A stretch of DNA of 64,000 nucleotides from Gemmatimonadales bacterium (GTDB taxonomy: Bacteria > Gemmatimonadota > Gemmatimonadetes > Gemmatimonadales > GWC2-71-9). The stretch's first letter is position 1; each line of letters starts with the position of its first letter. A program made the position numbers and the translations under genes. Shown one piece after another: positions 44,149-53,041 of this stretch. Location of the stretch: assembly GCA_036265815.1 (NCBI GenBank), contig DATAOI010000033.1:1-64000 (forward strand), read 5' to 3'. The notes under the pieces are model-generated. The model searched no databases, was not told the DNA's origin, and worked only from the letters and a program-made list of their open reading frames with translations.

Positions 44149-44562
44149 ATGGAAGTGGCGGGGTATGCAGCGAAAGAGTCTGTGGTGAAAGTATTGGTGG
44201 TCGAAGAGTCGGCCGTGCTCACAGACCGTCTGGTTGAACGCCTGGTGGAGACCTCGGGCGTCAGGGTGATTGGCACGGCCAGGACCGTGTTGGATGCGAT
44301 TCGCCGGATCGCCGTGCTCTTTCCGGATCTGGTCATTGCCGATCTCGACATGGAGGAGGGCGGCGGGTTCGCTCTGCTGAACGCGATCCGGATCCTTCGG
44401 CAGGTCGAGGGCTCCGGTCCGATCGTGGTCCTCTGGACCGGCTGCCTCGACCCGAGGCGCCTCGCGCATGCCCGGGAGCTCGGAGTCGAGGCGACCTTCG
44501 AGAAGGCCCGTGAGCTCGATCGGCTGGTCGAGTATTGCCGGAGTGTCGGGGTTGCACCATGA
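44149..44562 (+). CDS. Single-domain receiver protein
   Basis: 137 residues. ATG 44149 has GGAG 7 nt upstream. A lone CheY-like receiver with acidic E19-E20, phospho-acceptor D65 (LVIADLDME) and a late Lys in TFEKA. There is no output domain, so it may act as a phosphate sink or bind a partner protein. It lies 150 nt downstream of the NarL-type regulator and may serve the same kinase. Confidence 0.8.
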   Translation: MEVAGYAAKESVVKVLVVEESAVLTDRLVERLVETSGVRVIGTARTVLDAIRRIAVLFPDLVIADLDMEEGGGFALLNAIRILRQVEGSGPIVVLWTGCLDPRRLAHARELGVEATFEKARELDRLVEYCRSVGVAP

Positions 44563-44616
44563 CGGACCGGGATGCCCGGATCCTCGTGTGATCGGCTCGG
44601 GGCGCCGGCGCGCGTG

Positions 44617-45261
44617 CTACTGCCCGGTGCTATCCGCCAGACAGGGCACCGCGTACGGCCGCACGATGTTGGGCTTGCTCGGATCGTGCGCGGGGACCTG
44701 AAGCGACTGCTCCAGGATCGAGTCCATCGAGATCACCCGGATGGGCACCCGATTCTCGTGCGTTGGATCGTGAGGTGGGATGACAAAGCCACGCCGGGGC
44801 TCCCCCGGGGCCGATGGAAGTCCGACGATCGTCCGATGCCGGGGGTTGTGGGGCGGGAGCACGAAGCTTCCGTCGGGCCGCGGATTGGCCGTCGAGCAGG
44901 GCAGCAGGACCACGTCCGTGATCGTCCGCCGCCGGTGCGGTGGCGGATTGGTATCTTGATCGGCGGTGCTGCTGTCGGTGGCGGACCGGTGAGTGGTGTC
45001 CTGCACCTGCTGCTGCGCGATGAGGCTCGGAGCTCTCGAGGTGTCCGCCTGGACGGCCGCCGAAGGCCCGGTACTCTCCACCCGTGCCGGCAGGCCGGCG
45101 CTCTCGAGCGGCTGAGTCCCTGACAACTGTGGTGGCAGCCACTCCGGGACGAAGCGGACGATGGCGGCTAGGGCCAGCACCGAGACGCCCAATGCTACCG
45201 CCGCGAGGCGAACCCCCCGGATCCGACGGCTCTCCCGTTGATATCCACCGAAAAAGGGCAT
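44617..45261 (-). CDS. Hypothetical single-pass membrane protein with PPH[ND]P repeats
   Basis: 214 residues. Basic N-terminus, one TM helix at about 18-38, then a low-complexity Ser/Thr/Gln stretch that would be periplasmic. The C-terminal half has three related motifs: PPHNPRHR, PPHDPTHE and PAHDPSKP, each about 40 residues apart and each preceded by a hydrophobic strand. I do not recognise the family. It lies 33 nt downstream of the PAS/receiver protein and may share its transcript. Confidence 0.6.
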   Translation of the reverse strand: MPFFGGYQRESRRIRGVRLAAVALGVSVLALAAIVRFVPEWLPPQLSGTQPLESAGLPARVESTGPSAAVQADTSRAPSLIAQQQVQDTTHRSATDSSTADQDTNPPPHRRRTITDVVLLPCSTANPRPDGSFVLPPHNPRHRTIVGLPSAPGEPRRGFVIPPHDPTHENRVPIRVISMDSILEQSLQVPAHDPSKPNIVRPYAVPCLADSTGQ

Positions 45262-45294
45262 CTCTGGCTCGCTCCAGCTCCGTCGAATAGAGAG

Positions 45295-46812
45295 CTATCG
45301 CACCCCTGGAGAATCCGCAAGGTGACTCCTCACTCGTCGCACCAGCTCATCCTGGGCCTCCAAATCGTCCCCGGCGGATCCGTCCGGGACGAAGATCACG
45401 GGCAGCGCCGGGAACCGCTCCCGAACGCGATCGACCAGCTCCTCACCGCTGAGATCCGGAAGCTGGACGTCGGTCACCAGCAGATCGATGGGGATGGCGT
45501 AGCGTTCCAGCAGCACCAGGGCCTCGCCACCATCGGCCGCCGTGATCCAGCGGTGGCCCTCACGTTCGAGTGCCTGGCTGGCGAGTAGCCTGGCCCTGGC
45601 CTCGCTTTGAACTACGAGCACCATCCGCGCATCGGCCATGGGCTCGGGCTCGCCTCCGCCGGGCTGGAACAGCTGATCGACGTCGGGCAGCGCCATCGCC
45701 AGGCCGATCATCCTGAGGGACCCGCCGCCGGGATCGCCGACCGGGCGTCCACGAGCGACAACCAGCCGGCTGAGCTGCGACCTTCGCAGCACCCGGTACT
45801 CGAGCGCGCATTCCGAGCCCTCGGACGCCGAGCGAGTCAGGGTCGACCGCACGCGCTCGCGATCCGCTGGATGAATTCGGTCGAGCAGCTCGGATAGATC
45901 GATGGGCCGATCCGCAGGGGTGCCGTGCAGCTCGCTCATGGCGCGCGAAAGAGCGACGGTCCCTGTCTCCACGTCCCACTCCCAGGAGCCGGCTCCCGAG
46001 GCATCCAGCGCCCGGAGGTGCCTGCCGGCCCTGCTCCAGACGAGCACCAGGCCTCGCCGATTGGGAAACAGGCGGCTGTCGAGCCGGCCGACCCCCGGCA
46101 CGAAGAGGTCCGCCTCACCAGGGACCTGTCGTTCCAGGGCAGCGCGAACCTCGTGCTCGTACCGAGTGCCGGCGAGCGTAGGCATTACCTCCCAGATGGT
46201 CTGCCCGATCAGCTCGTGAGGCTGTCGCCCCACGAGCTCTTCCGCCGTCCGATTGGCGAAGGTGAATCTCCACTCCCGATCGAGGGTCACCACGCCGTCA
46301 GTCGTGCCCTCCCCGAGCACCTCCTCGAGACTCGCGAGCGCCTCCTGCCGAGCCACCTCGGCCGGGAGTCGTGCCTCTGCCTCCCGGCTCAGGCGAACGG
46401 CCTCGCCGACCCGAGCTTCGGCGGCCAGACGGGCGACCCGCGCCTGGGCCACGGTGGCCGCGATCAGCATCGCCGAGACGAGAAAGACCAGCTGCTGAAT
46501 GACGTGGGCTGGGGTGTCGAACCCGAACGCCTCGATCGGGGGGAAGAACCAGAAGTTGAGCGCGAGCGCGGAGAGCAGGACCGCCAGCAGTGCCGGCCGG
46601 AGACCACCATAGAGCGCGGTCATGGCCACCGCGAGCAGGAACATCGGCGCCACGACCGGAGCGAGGATCGGCCGGAGCCCGAGTGCCAGCCCAAGCGCCG
46701 CGCCCGTGCTGGCGATCGCGAGGGCAATCGCGAGGGCAATCGCCAGGCCTGGCCGCTGGATGGGCGGGACGCCCGAATCCGTGGGGCTTTCGGCATCTGA
46801 CGTTCGGAACAC
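45295..46812 (-). CDS. DUF4118-PAS-PAS-receiver protein without kinase domain
   Basis: 505 residues; GTG 46812 has GGAGG just upstream. Residues 20-115 hold four TM helices with the DUF4118 signature (NFWFFPPIEAFGF), usual in KdpD-like sensor kinases. Two PAS domains follow (about 160-265 and 270-370), then a receiver domain (about 395-500) with candidate D in LLVTDVQLPDLSG. No HisKA or ATPase domain exists, so it cannot autophosphorylate. The first TM helix is encoded by a short tandem repeat (ALAI units near 46720-46745). Likely a membrane-bound partner for another kinase. Confidence 0.82.
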   Translation of the reverse strand: MFRTSDAESPTDSGVPPIQRPGLAIALAIALAIASTGAALGLALGLRPILAPVVAPMFLLAVAMTALYGGLRPALLAVLLSALALNFWFFPPIEAFGFDTPAHVIQQLVFLVSAMLIAATVAQARVARLAAEARVGEAVRLSREAEARLPAEVARQEALASLEEVLGEGTTDGVVTLDREWRFTFANRTAEELVGRQPHELIGQTIWEVMPTLAGTRYEHEVRAALERQVPGEADLFVPGVGRLDSRLFPNRRGLVLVWSRAGRHLRALDASGAGSWEWDVETGTVALSRAMSELHGTPADRPIDLSELLDRIHPADRERVRSTLTRSASEGSECALEYRVLRRSQLSRLVVARGRPVGDPGGGSLRMIGLAMALPDVDQLFQPGGGEPEPMADARMVLVVQSEARARLLASQALEREGHRWITAADGGEALVLLERYAIPIDLLVTDVQLPDLSGEELVDRVRERFPALPVIFVPDGSAGDDLEAQDELVRRVRSHLADSPGVR

Positions 46813-46856
46813 GTCTTGCCTCCAGTCGCGCTGTCTCGTCCTAAGCTAATCCGCAA

Positions 46857-48308
46857 TCACGACCGGGAGGTGTCGCGCCTGCCGAGGCCCCTCCGGTGAA
46901 CCGCCGCGGCGACGCTCCGACCCAGCGAGTCCAGCGCCTCTTCGGCCCGGCTGGCCGGGGCGCTCACCGGGCCGACCGCGGCGAGCAGGGTGCCGTGATT
47001 GGCGTCGGTGATCTCCGCCTGGAACGAGATTCGATCGCCATTTCGGAAGTAGGACCCGGAGATGAGGGTCCCCGCCGAGGTTTCCTGTGCCAGCGTGCGG
47101 AGCCGCTCGGGCGCGTCGAACGAATCCACCTGGAGGCCGGTCGTGAGTCGCGAGGGAATGATAGTGGCCGCGGTGACCACCTTGATCCCCGGGGTCCCGG
47201 CGAGCGAGGCGGTGAGCCGGTCGGTGGCCAGGCCGCCGAGGTAGCTGAACGTGCTCTCACCGGTCTCGTTGCTCATCCGGGCCACGACGATGCGTCGCGG
47301 ATCGAGGTCGGCGCCCCCGGCCCGATGGCGCCCGAGCCCGCCGATCGCGAGCGCCGCCGCCGCCAGCCCGCCGGTCAGCGCGGCGGCCCAGCGGAGCCGG
47401 GCTCTGGGTGATCCGCCGCTCACGGCCTGGAGCCCCGCTGGTGAGCGGAGCGCCGAGAGGAACTCCGTGGCGTCGGCGTACCGGAGCGCCGGATCGGAGG
47501 CGAGCGCCTTGTCCACCACCGCCTCCAGCTCGGGGGAGACATCCGGCCGGAGCTCACGCACTGGCCGGGGGGACTCCCGGAAACGGCGCGCCAGCACCTC
47601 CCTCGGACTCCCGCCCGTGAGGGGCGGAACTCCGGTCAGCATCTCGTACAGCACGCAGCCCAGGCTGAAGATGTCGCTCCGGCCGTCGAGCGATCCATCG
47701 CCGCTGGCCTGTTCCGGGCTCATGTACTCGGAGGTGCCGATCACCAGCCCCTGCCCCGTGAGGCGCTCACCGGGCTCCTGGGTGACCGCCTCATTCAAGG
47801 CCCGCGCGACCCCGAAGTCGGCTACCAGGGCGTGGACCACCTCCGCCGCTCCTCCCTCAGGGGATGCATCGGCGAGCAGGATATTCTCCGGCTTGATATC
47901 CCGATGGAGTATCCCTCTCCCGTGGGCGAACGCCAGGGCTTCGGCGACCTCGCCGGCGATCTGGACCGCTTCCCCGATGCCGAGTCGTCCCTCCCGGCGC
48001 AACCGCTGCCGCAACGATTCGCCTTCGATATATGGCATCACGAAGTAGGGGCGGCCGTCGATGGCGCCGGAGTCGAAGAGCGGCACGATGTGGGGATGGA
48101 CCAGCGGTGAGATCAGCTTGATCTCGCGGAGAAAGCGCTCCGTGCCCGCGGGGACGTCCGGCAGGAGCACCTTGACCGCGACGTGCCGGTCGTGCCGGAG
48201 GTCCCGGGCCAGGTAGACCACCGCCATGCCCCCGCGCCCGAGCTCGCGGTCCAGGGCGATCGAGCGCTCGGCGAGCGCCCGCCTAAGACGCTCAGGGTCC
48301 ATGGTCAT
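46857..48308 (-). CDS. Eukaryotic-type Ser/Thr protein kinase with extracytoplasmic TolB-like domain
   Basis: 483 residues from ATG 48308; the ORF extends to 48659 but that part has no homologous look. Kinase domain at 10-285 with GRGGMAVVYLA, VAVKVLL, HRDIKPENIL, DFGVA and MSPEQ, so it should be active. A TM helix at about 315-335 is followed by an outer domain (IVVARMSNETGESTFSYLGGLATDRLTASL) like those in kinases of this phylum-type genome. It probably senses an envelope signal. Divergent from the lipoprotein at 48709. Confidence 0.9.
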   Translation of the reverse strand: MTMDPERLRRALAERSIALDRELGRGGMAVVYLARDLRHDRHVAVKVLLPDVPAGTERFLREIKLISPLVHPHIVPLFDSGAIDGRPYFVMPYIEGESLRQRLRREGRLGIGEAVQIAGEVAEALAFAHGRGILHRDIKPENILLADASPEGGAAEVVHALVADFGVARALNEAVTQEPGERLTGQGLVIGTSEYMSPEQASGDGSLDGRSDIFSLGCVLYEMLTGVPPLTGGSPREVLARRFRESPRPVRELRPDVSPELEAVVDKALASDPALRYADATEFLSALRSPAGLQAVSGGSPRARLRWAAALTGGLAAAALAIGGLGRHRAGGADLDPRRIVVARMSNETGESTFSYLGGLATDRLTASLAGTPGIKVVTAATIIPSRLTTGLQVDSFDAPERLRTLAQETSAGTLISGSYFRNGDRISFQAEITDANHGTLLAAVGPVSAPASRAEEALDSLGRSVAAAVHRRGLGRRDTSRS

Positions 48309-48708
48309 CCGTTCGTGTGCATGGCTCGGCGGCGGCGCGGTGCGAGACCGGATCATCAGGTCAATACAGCCAGCTAATGGTATTTGCGGGTCGGCGGGAG
48401 CGCCAATCCTCAGAGCCGCATACTCTCCCAATTTGCCAGAAATGCCGCAGCGCCTGGCTTCGCGGTGGGGAAGAATTGGCCAGAACTGCCAACAACTGCA
48501 CCGCCAATCTCGTTGAAGCCGCCTGATTTGCCGTGTGGAGGGGCGCCAAACTGGCTCCGTTCTGCGATTGGTCGCCCAATGGCGGTCGCTCACCTGGCGG
48601 GCCCGCCTATTGCATACAAGTGCGCCTGGCCGGGCCCGTCTGAGCCTGACTCCCCCCAAAAACTCGCTCGCAGTTCACAGCTCACACCTCGCTTCGAGAG
48701 CGTCCGCC
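48309..48708. other. 400-bp divergent intergenic region with operator-like repeats
   Basis: No gene is supported. It holds near-identical elements TTGCCAGAAATGCC (48433-48446) and TTGGCCAGAACTGCC (48476-48490); the second lies in the palindrome TTGGC-N7-GCCAA (48476-48492). TTGCATACAA at 48610-48619 differs by one base from the TTGTATACAA pattern. The promoters of the kinase and the duplicated lipoprotein must lie here. Confidence 0.5.
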
Positions 48709-50481
48709 ATGACGTACACCTTCAAGCTGTCCCGCAGGATCGCTCGGCTTCGAGCGCCGCTTTTCGCCAGCCTCGTTCTCGGCCTCGCGGGGTGCAATAC
48801 CACCGACTCGTTGAGCCCCGACGGCAGCGCGCCGCCCGAGGCCGCGGCCCCGGATCCCACGTTCTCGACCTCCTTCGCCGGGGGGATTCCCTTCGGCACC
48901 TTCGCCCAGCCCAACACCGAGTTCGGCGCCCGCTACAACGGCGCCATGGAGAACATCTGGCCGGATGTCCTCCTGAGCGAGTTGGCAGACATCAAGAGCC
49001 GCGGCGGCAGGGTCGTGCTCATGTTCGCCGGCAGCGAGCAGTTCTACAAGGACGCCGACGGCCACTTCAGCATGTCGATGTGGAAGGCCCGCGTGGATCG
49101 GTTCAAGGGCGTCAACTTCTCCGCGTATGTAAACGACGGCACCATCGTCGCGCATTACTTGATCGATGAGCCGCACGATCCCTACAACTGGAACGGCCAG
49201 CCGATCCCGCCGTCGACTCTGGAGGAGATGGCCAAGTACAGCAAGTCGATCTGGCCCAGCATGGCCACCGTGGTCCGGGAAGCGCCGCATTATCTCAACA
49301 CGTGGAGCGGCACGTACCAGTACCTCGATGCGGCCTGGGCCCAGTACCTGTCCCGGATGGGTGATGCCAACGAGTACATCCGCTACAACGTGTCCGAAGC
49401 TCAGAAGAAGGGCCTGGCGCTCATCGTCGGCCTCAACTTCATGAAGGGTGGAGATCCCAACGGCACGACCATGACCGCGACCGAGCTCCAGAATTTCGGC
49501 TCGGCCCTGCTCAGCAGCTCGTATCCGTGCGCCTTCATCAGCTATCAGTGGAACTCCAGCTATCTGTCCAACACGGCCATCAAGAGCGCCATGGACGTGC
49601 TGCGCGGCAAGGCGCAGAATCGGAGCACCAAGAGCTGTCATGCCGGCGCCGCGAGCACCACGCCCGATCCGACTCCGTCGCCGACCCCCTCGCCGACGCC
49701 GACCGTCACCGCTCACCCCTTCGCCTACGGCCTGAACCAGACGCCGCTCGAGGCGTACTCCGCCCGATGGACCGGATCGGTCTACAAGGCGGATCCGTCC
49801 TCGCTGGCCCGGTGGCTCGGGCGGGCGGACAGCGCCAAGATGAAGGTCATCGTGACGCTGGCTCCGGCCGGCAGGTCCATCAACGCCGACGGCACCTTCA
49901 GCCTGACCAAGTGGAAGGCGCAGGTCGACGCCTACCGGAGTCTGTCGCTCGACCGGTATATCACCAGCAAGGCCCTGTACCTGCACAACCTGGTCGACCA
50001 GCCGAGCTGCGCCGCGTGCTGGGGCGGCAAGGCGATTCCCTGGGAGACGGTCGAGCAGATGGCGCAGTACAGCAAGTCGATCTGGCCCGGGCTCGCGACC
50101 ACGGCACGGGTGGCCCCATCGAAGCTCGCGGCGGCGACGTTCCACTGGAACTATCTCGACGCCGGCTGGGCCGAGTACAATACCAAGCTGGGAGACCTGC
50201 GGACCTATCTGTCGGCCGAAAGCGCGCAGGCGAAGAACGAGGGCCTGGGTCTGATTGCCGGCCTCAACCTCCTCGACGCGTCGGGTTACAACACTCCGGG
50301 GATGACGGCGAGTCAGATCAAAGAGTACGGCACCATCCTCGCCGGCAACGCGTCGGTGTGCGCCCTGGTCGGGCGGAGCTACGATGCGACCTACCTGAAC
50401 CAGACCGGCATCAGTCAGGCGCTCGATTCGGTCGGAACGGTGGCCAAGCGCCGCACCTCGGCGTCCTGCGTCGTGAGCTGA
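48709..50481 (+). CDS. Duplicated-domain lipoprotein, possibly glycosidase-like
   Basis: 590 residues with a perfect lipobox LAGC (Cys29). Two homologous domains of about 260 residues (about 57-325 and 345-590) are joined by a Thr/Pro linker (residues 323-342). Shared blocks are DGHFSMSMWKARVDRF/DGTFSLTKWKAQVDAY, MAKYSKSIWPSMATVVR/MAQYSKSIWPGLATTAR and YLDAAWAQY/YLDAGWAEY. Strand-helix alternation suggests TIM-type barrels. The first domain has IDEP (E154) where the second has VDQP (Q431), so only the first may be catalytic. No family recognised. The GH20 gene is convergent. Confidence 0.7.
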   Translation: MTYTFKLSRRIARLRAPLFASLVLGLAGCNTTDSLSPDGSAPPEAAAPDPTFSTSFAGGIPFGTFAQPNTEFGARYNGAMENIWPDVLLSELADIKSRGGRVVLMFAGSEQFYKDADGHFSMSMWKARVDRFKGVNFSAYVNDGTIVAHYLIDEPHDPYNWNGQPIPPSTLEEMAKYSKSIWPSMATVVREAPHYLNTWSGTYQYLDAAWAQYLSRMGDANEYIRYNVSEAQKKGLALIVGLNFMKGGDPNGTTMTATELQNFGSALLSSSYPCAFISYQWNSSYLSNTAIKSAMDVLRGKAQNRSTKSCHAGAASTTPDPTPSPTPSPTPTVTAHPFAYGLNQTPLEAYSARWTGSVYKADPSSLARWLGRADSAKMKVIVTLAPAGRSINADGTFSLTKWKAQVDAYRSLSLDRYITSKALYLHNLVDQPSCAACWGGKAIPWETVEQMAQYSKSIWPGLATTARVAPSKLAAATFHWNYLDAGWAEYNTKLGDLRTYLSAESAQAKNEGLGLIAGLNLLDASGYNTPGMTASQIKEYGTILAGNASVCALVGRSYDATYLNQTGISQALDSVGTVAKRRTSASCVVS

Positions 50482-50501
50482 CGCTCCGCAGTCCGGTTAG
50501 C

Positions 50502-50534
50502 CACGAGCCCCGGGCATCCTGCCTGGGGCTCGTG
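50502..50534. terminator. Strong bidirectional terminator hairpin
   Basis: CACGAGCCCCGGGCA pairs with TGCCTGGGGCTCGTG around TCC, a 15-bp stem with one G-T position. It lies between the stop of the duplicated lipoprotein (50481) and the stop of the convergent GH20 gene (50539). Confidence 0.75.
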
Positions 50535-50538
50535 TGCG

Positions 50539-52932
50539 TCAGGGCTTCTCATCCTCCAAATGGAAATACCACTCCCGGGGCACCGGTCCCTTGGTTGAGT
50601 CCGGGCTGGAGACCTCCAGGGTGAGTGCAGCGCCCCCGCTCGCCTGATAGAACCCCACCTCCATGGCGTGGCACCCCTCCCTGAGCGCGATCTCCCCCTG
50701 GGTTTCGCCCTCGCGCTGCTGCCCGTTGCGGTCCACGACCAGGTCGCTGTCGATTCGAAGCCTGGCCCTGTCGTCGGAGGAAAGGTAGAAGGTATAGAGC
50801 GCGTCGCGAGGCACGCAGAGGAATCCTGACAGGCGAAGGCCATATTCCTCTGGCCGCTCGTCGCCACGGAGCTCTACGAACGGAACGGAACCCACTCGGA
50901 GCGGGTCGCCCTGGTCGACGTCATCGACCGACTTGAACGTCCCTTCGAAGTACTCGTAAGCCAGGCCCGGCCTCAGGCTGTCCGGGCGCAGTGCGACTGC
51001 CTCATGCCACATCGCCCGGGTGATGTGTGCTCGTGCGACGGGGCTTCCGCGTCCGCTTGGCAGGAACTCCCGGGCACTCACGATTACCGGGCTCCGGGAG
51101 AGGCGTATGTCGAGCGGATCGGTGTACCGCGGCGAGAGTTCCGTCGGCTCGGAACCATCGGTCGTGTATCGCACGACCCCGCCGGGCACAGGCGACGTGA
51201 TGGGCACCCGGATACGGTCCTCCAGCACACGGCGTTGCCACCCCAGGCCGCCCGGCTCGGGCACGCGGTACCCCACACCCAGGTCATCCATCCGCGTGAA
51301 GTGCGCGGGAAGGCGGGTGACGAACCGGCTCCAATTCCGCGCCTCCCTGGGCGACCAGAGGACCTCCGAAAGCGCGAGAAGCCGCGGCAGGATCATGTAC
51401 TCCGCCTGGGACGGCGTGGGGATGTACTCTGTCCACAGGCTTCCCTGGCCACCGATGACGTGAGCCGACTGCTCCGGCGTCAGCTCGTTCGGGACCGGCT
51501 CGAACGCGTACACGCTGTCCAGCGGCAGGTAGCCACCGATGGCCAGCGGTTCGGTCGTGGGGTCTCCCTGATAGTAGTCGAAATAAGCGTGGTCGCTCGG
51601 GGTCATGATGACGTCATGTCCCTGCCGAGCCGCCTCGACTCCTCCGAGGACCCCTCGCCACGACATCACGGTCGCCTCGGGGGCGAGTCCGCCCTCCAGG
51701 ATTTCGTCCCAGCCGATCAGTCGGCGGCCATGGGCCAGGAGGAAACCTTCGATGCGGCGGACGAAGTAACTCTGCAGCCCTTCCTCGCCGGCAAGTCCCT
51801 TACGGCGGATCACCTCCTGCGCCACCGGGCTCGCCTTCCACCGATCCTTCGGCGCTTCGTCGCCACCGATGTGGATGTACTTGCTGGGGAAGAGTTGCAT
51901 CACTTCGGTGAGGACGTCCTGCAGAAAGGCAAACGTCCGCTCGCTGGGACAGAAGATGTCCTGGTGCACGCCCCATCTGGTCGACACCCCAAACGGCCCT
52001 CCGGTGCAGGACAACTCGGGGTAGGCGGCCAGCGCGGCGCGCGCGTGACCCGGCATTTCGATCTCGGGGATGATCGTGATGCGGCGGGCCGCGGCGTACG
52101 CCACGATCCCACGCATCTGCTGCTGGGTGTAAAAGCCGCCATGCGGCCTGCCATCCCCGATGTACGGGTCGAAGTGCTGTCCCAGGATGGTCTCCTTCCG
52201 CCAGCCGCCGACCTGGGTGAGGAGCGGGTACTTCTTGATCTCGAGGCGCCATCCCTGATCGTCGGTCAGGTGCAGGTGCAGGGTGTTGAGCTTGTAGAGC
52301 GCGAGGAGGTCGATGACCTTCTCGATCCATTCGGGCGGGTAGTACCACCGCGCTACGTCCAGGAGGAACCCGCGATAGGCGAAGCGGGGGGCGTCATCGA
52401 TCTCGACGGCGGGGATCGCCCAGCGGGAGGGAGCTGTCGACAGGGACGGTTTCGCTCGCTCGATCTCAGGGGGGAGGAGCTGGCGCAGGGTCTCCAGCCC
52501 GCGTACGAGACCCGCCGAGGCCGGTGCTGAGAGCATCGCTCCGCGTTCGGTGACCACCAGTCGGTAGCTCTCCGGCACGGCGGACGGTGCACCCTGGATC
52601 AGCCGGATCGCGATCGCCTGGGGTGCGTGGCCGTCGGCCGCTTGATGAGATACCGGAACCGGGAGCCCGGAGGCCGCCCGAAGGGGAGCCGCCAGAAGCT
52701 CGGCAAGCGCGCGGAGCTCGGGACTCGCCGGATCGGAAAGCATGATTCGAGTGCTGCGGTCCAGCCTGAACTCCCCCGGAAGGGCTTGCAGGTGGCGTGG
52801 CGCCGGGATGATCGGATAGCGCTCGGGGGCCGGAGCTGGGAGAGTGGTCGGGGCTATCCCGCCGGCGCACGCGGCAGAGGTGAGTAGGAGCAAGAGTGGC
52901 ACCGCCAGACGAGCGCGCCGGTGAGAGGTCAT
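50539..52932 (-). CDS. GH20 beta-N-acetylhexosaminidase with C-terminal PA14-like domain
   Basis: 797 residues from ATG 52932, with a lipoprotein-type signal (TSAAC, Cys22). Residues 40-165 are a GH20b-type N-terminal domain. Residues 170-520 are the GH20 barrel with FAYRGFLLDVARWYYP, LHLHLTDDQGWRLEIKKYP, the catalytic pair D358-E359 in HIGGDEAP, and WDEILEGGL. After a chitobiase-type beta domain (GVVRYTTDGSEPTELS), residues about 650-790 look like a PA14 sugar-binding domain (YTFYLSSDDRARL). It removes terminal GlcNAc or GalNAc from chitin, glycoprotein or peptidoglycan fragments. Confidence 0.93.
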   Translation of the reverse strand: MTSHRRARLAVPLLLLLTSAACAGGIAPTTLPAPAPERYPIIPAPRHLQALPGEFRLDRSTRIMLSDPASPELRALAELLAAPLRAASGLPVPVSHQAADGHAPQAIAIRLIQGAPSAVPESYRLVVTERGAMLSAPASAGLVRGLETLRQLLPPEIERAKPSLSTAPSRWAIPAVEIDDAPRFAYRGFLLDVARWYYPPEWIEKVIDLLALYKLNTLHLHLTDDQGWRLEIKKYPLLTQVGGWRKETILGQHFDPYIGDGRPHGGFYTQQQMRGIVAYAAARRITIIPEIEMPGHARAALAAYPELSCTGGPFGVSTRWGVHQDIFCPSERTFAFLQDVLTEVMQLFPSKYIHIGGDEAPKDRWKASPVAQEVIRRKGLAGEEGLQSYFVRRIEGFLLAHGRRLIGWDEILEGGLAPEATVMSWRGVLGGVEAARQGHDVIMTPSDHAYFDYYQGDPTTEPLAIGGYLPLDSVYAFEPVPNELTPEQSAHVIGGQGSLWTEYIPTPSQAEYMILPRLLALSEVLWSPREARNWSRFVTRLPAHFTRMDDLGVGYRVPEPGGLGWQRRVLEDRIRVPITSPVPGGVVRYTTDGSEPTELSPRYTDPLDIRLSRSPVIVSAREFLPSGRGSPVARAHITRAMWHEAVALRPDSLRPGLAYEYFEGTFKSVDDVDQGDPLRVGSVPFVELRGDERPEEYGLRLSGFLCVPRDALYTFYLSSDDRARLRIDSDLVVDRNGQQREGETQGEIALREGCHAMEVGFYQASGGAALTLEVSSPDSTKGPVPREWYFHLEDEKP

Positions 52933-52972
52933 GGGTAACGATAACTGGGCTGGCTGGCTTCGTCCCCACGAT

Positions 52973-53008
52973 CCCTCGCTCCGCTCGGCATGACAGAGGG
53001 AGCGAGGG
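52973..53008. repeat. Hairpin CCCTCGCTCC...GGAGCGAGGG
   Basis: A perfect 10-bp inverted repeat (52973-52982 and 52999-53008) with a 16-nt loop that includes GCTCGGCATGACAGA. It lies in the gap between the GH20 start and the decayed cupredoxin gene. The sequence style resembles dispersed REP-like hairpins, but only one copy is in this window. Confidence 0.55.
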
Positions 53009-53041
53009 GCGACGGAGGTGCCCGGATGAAGACGCGTCGGC

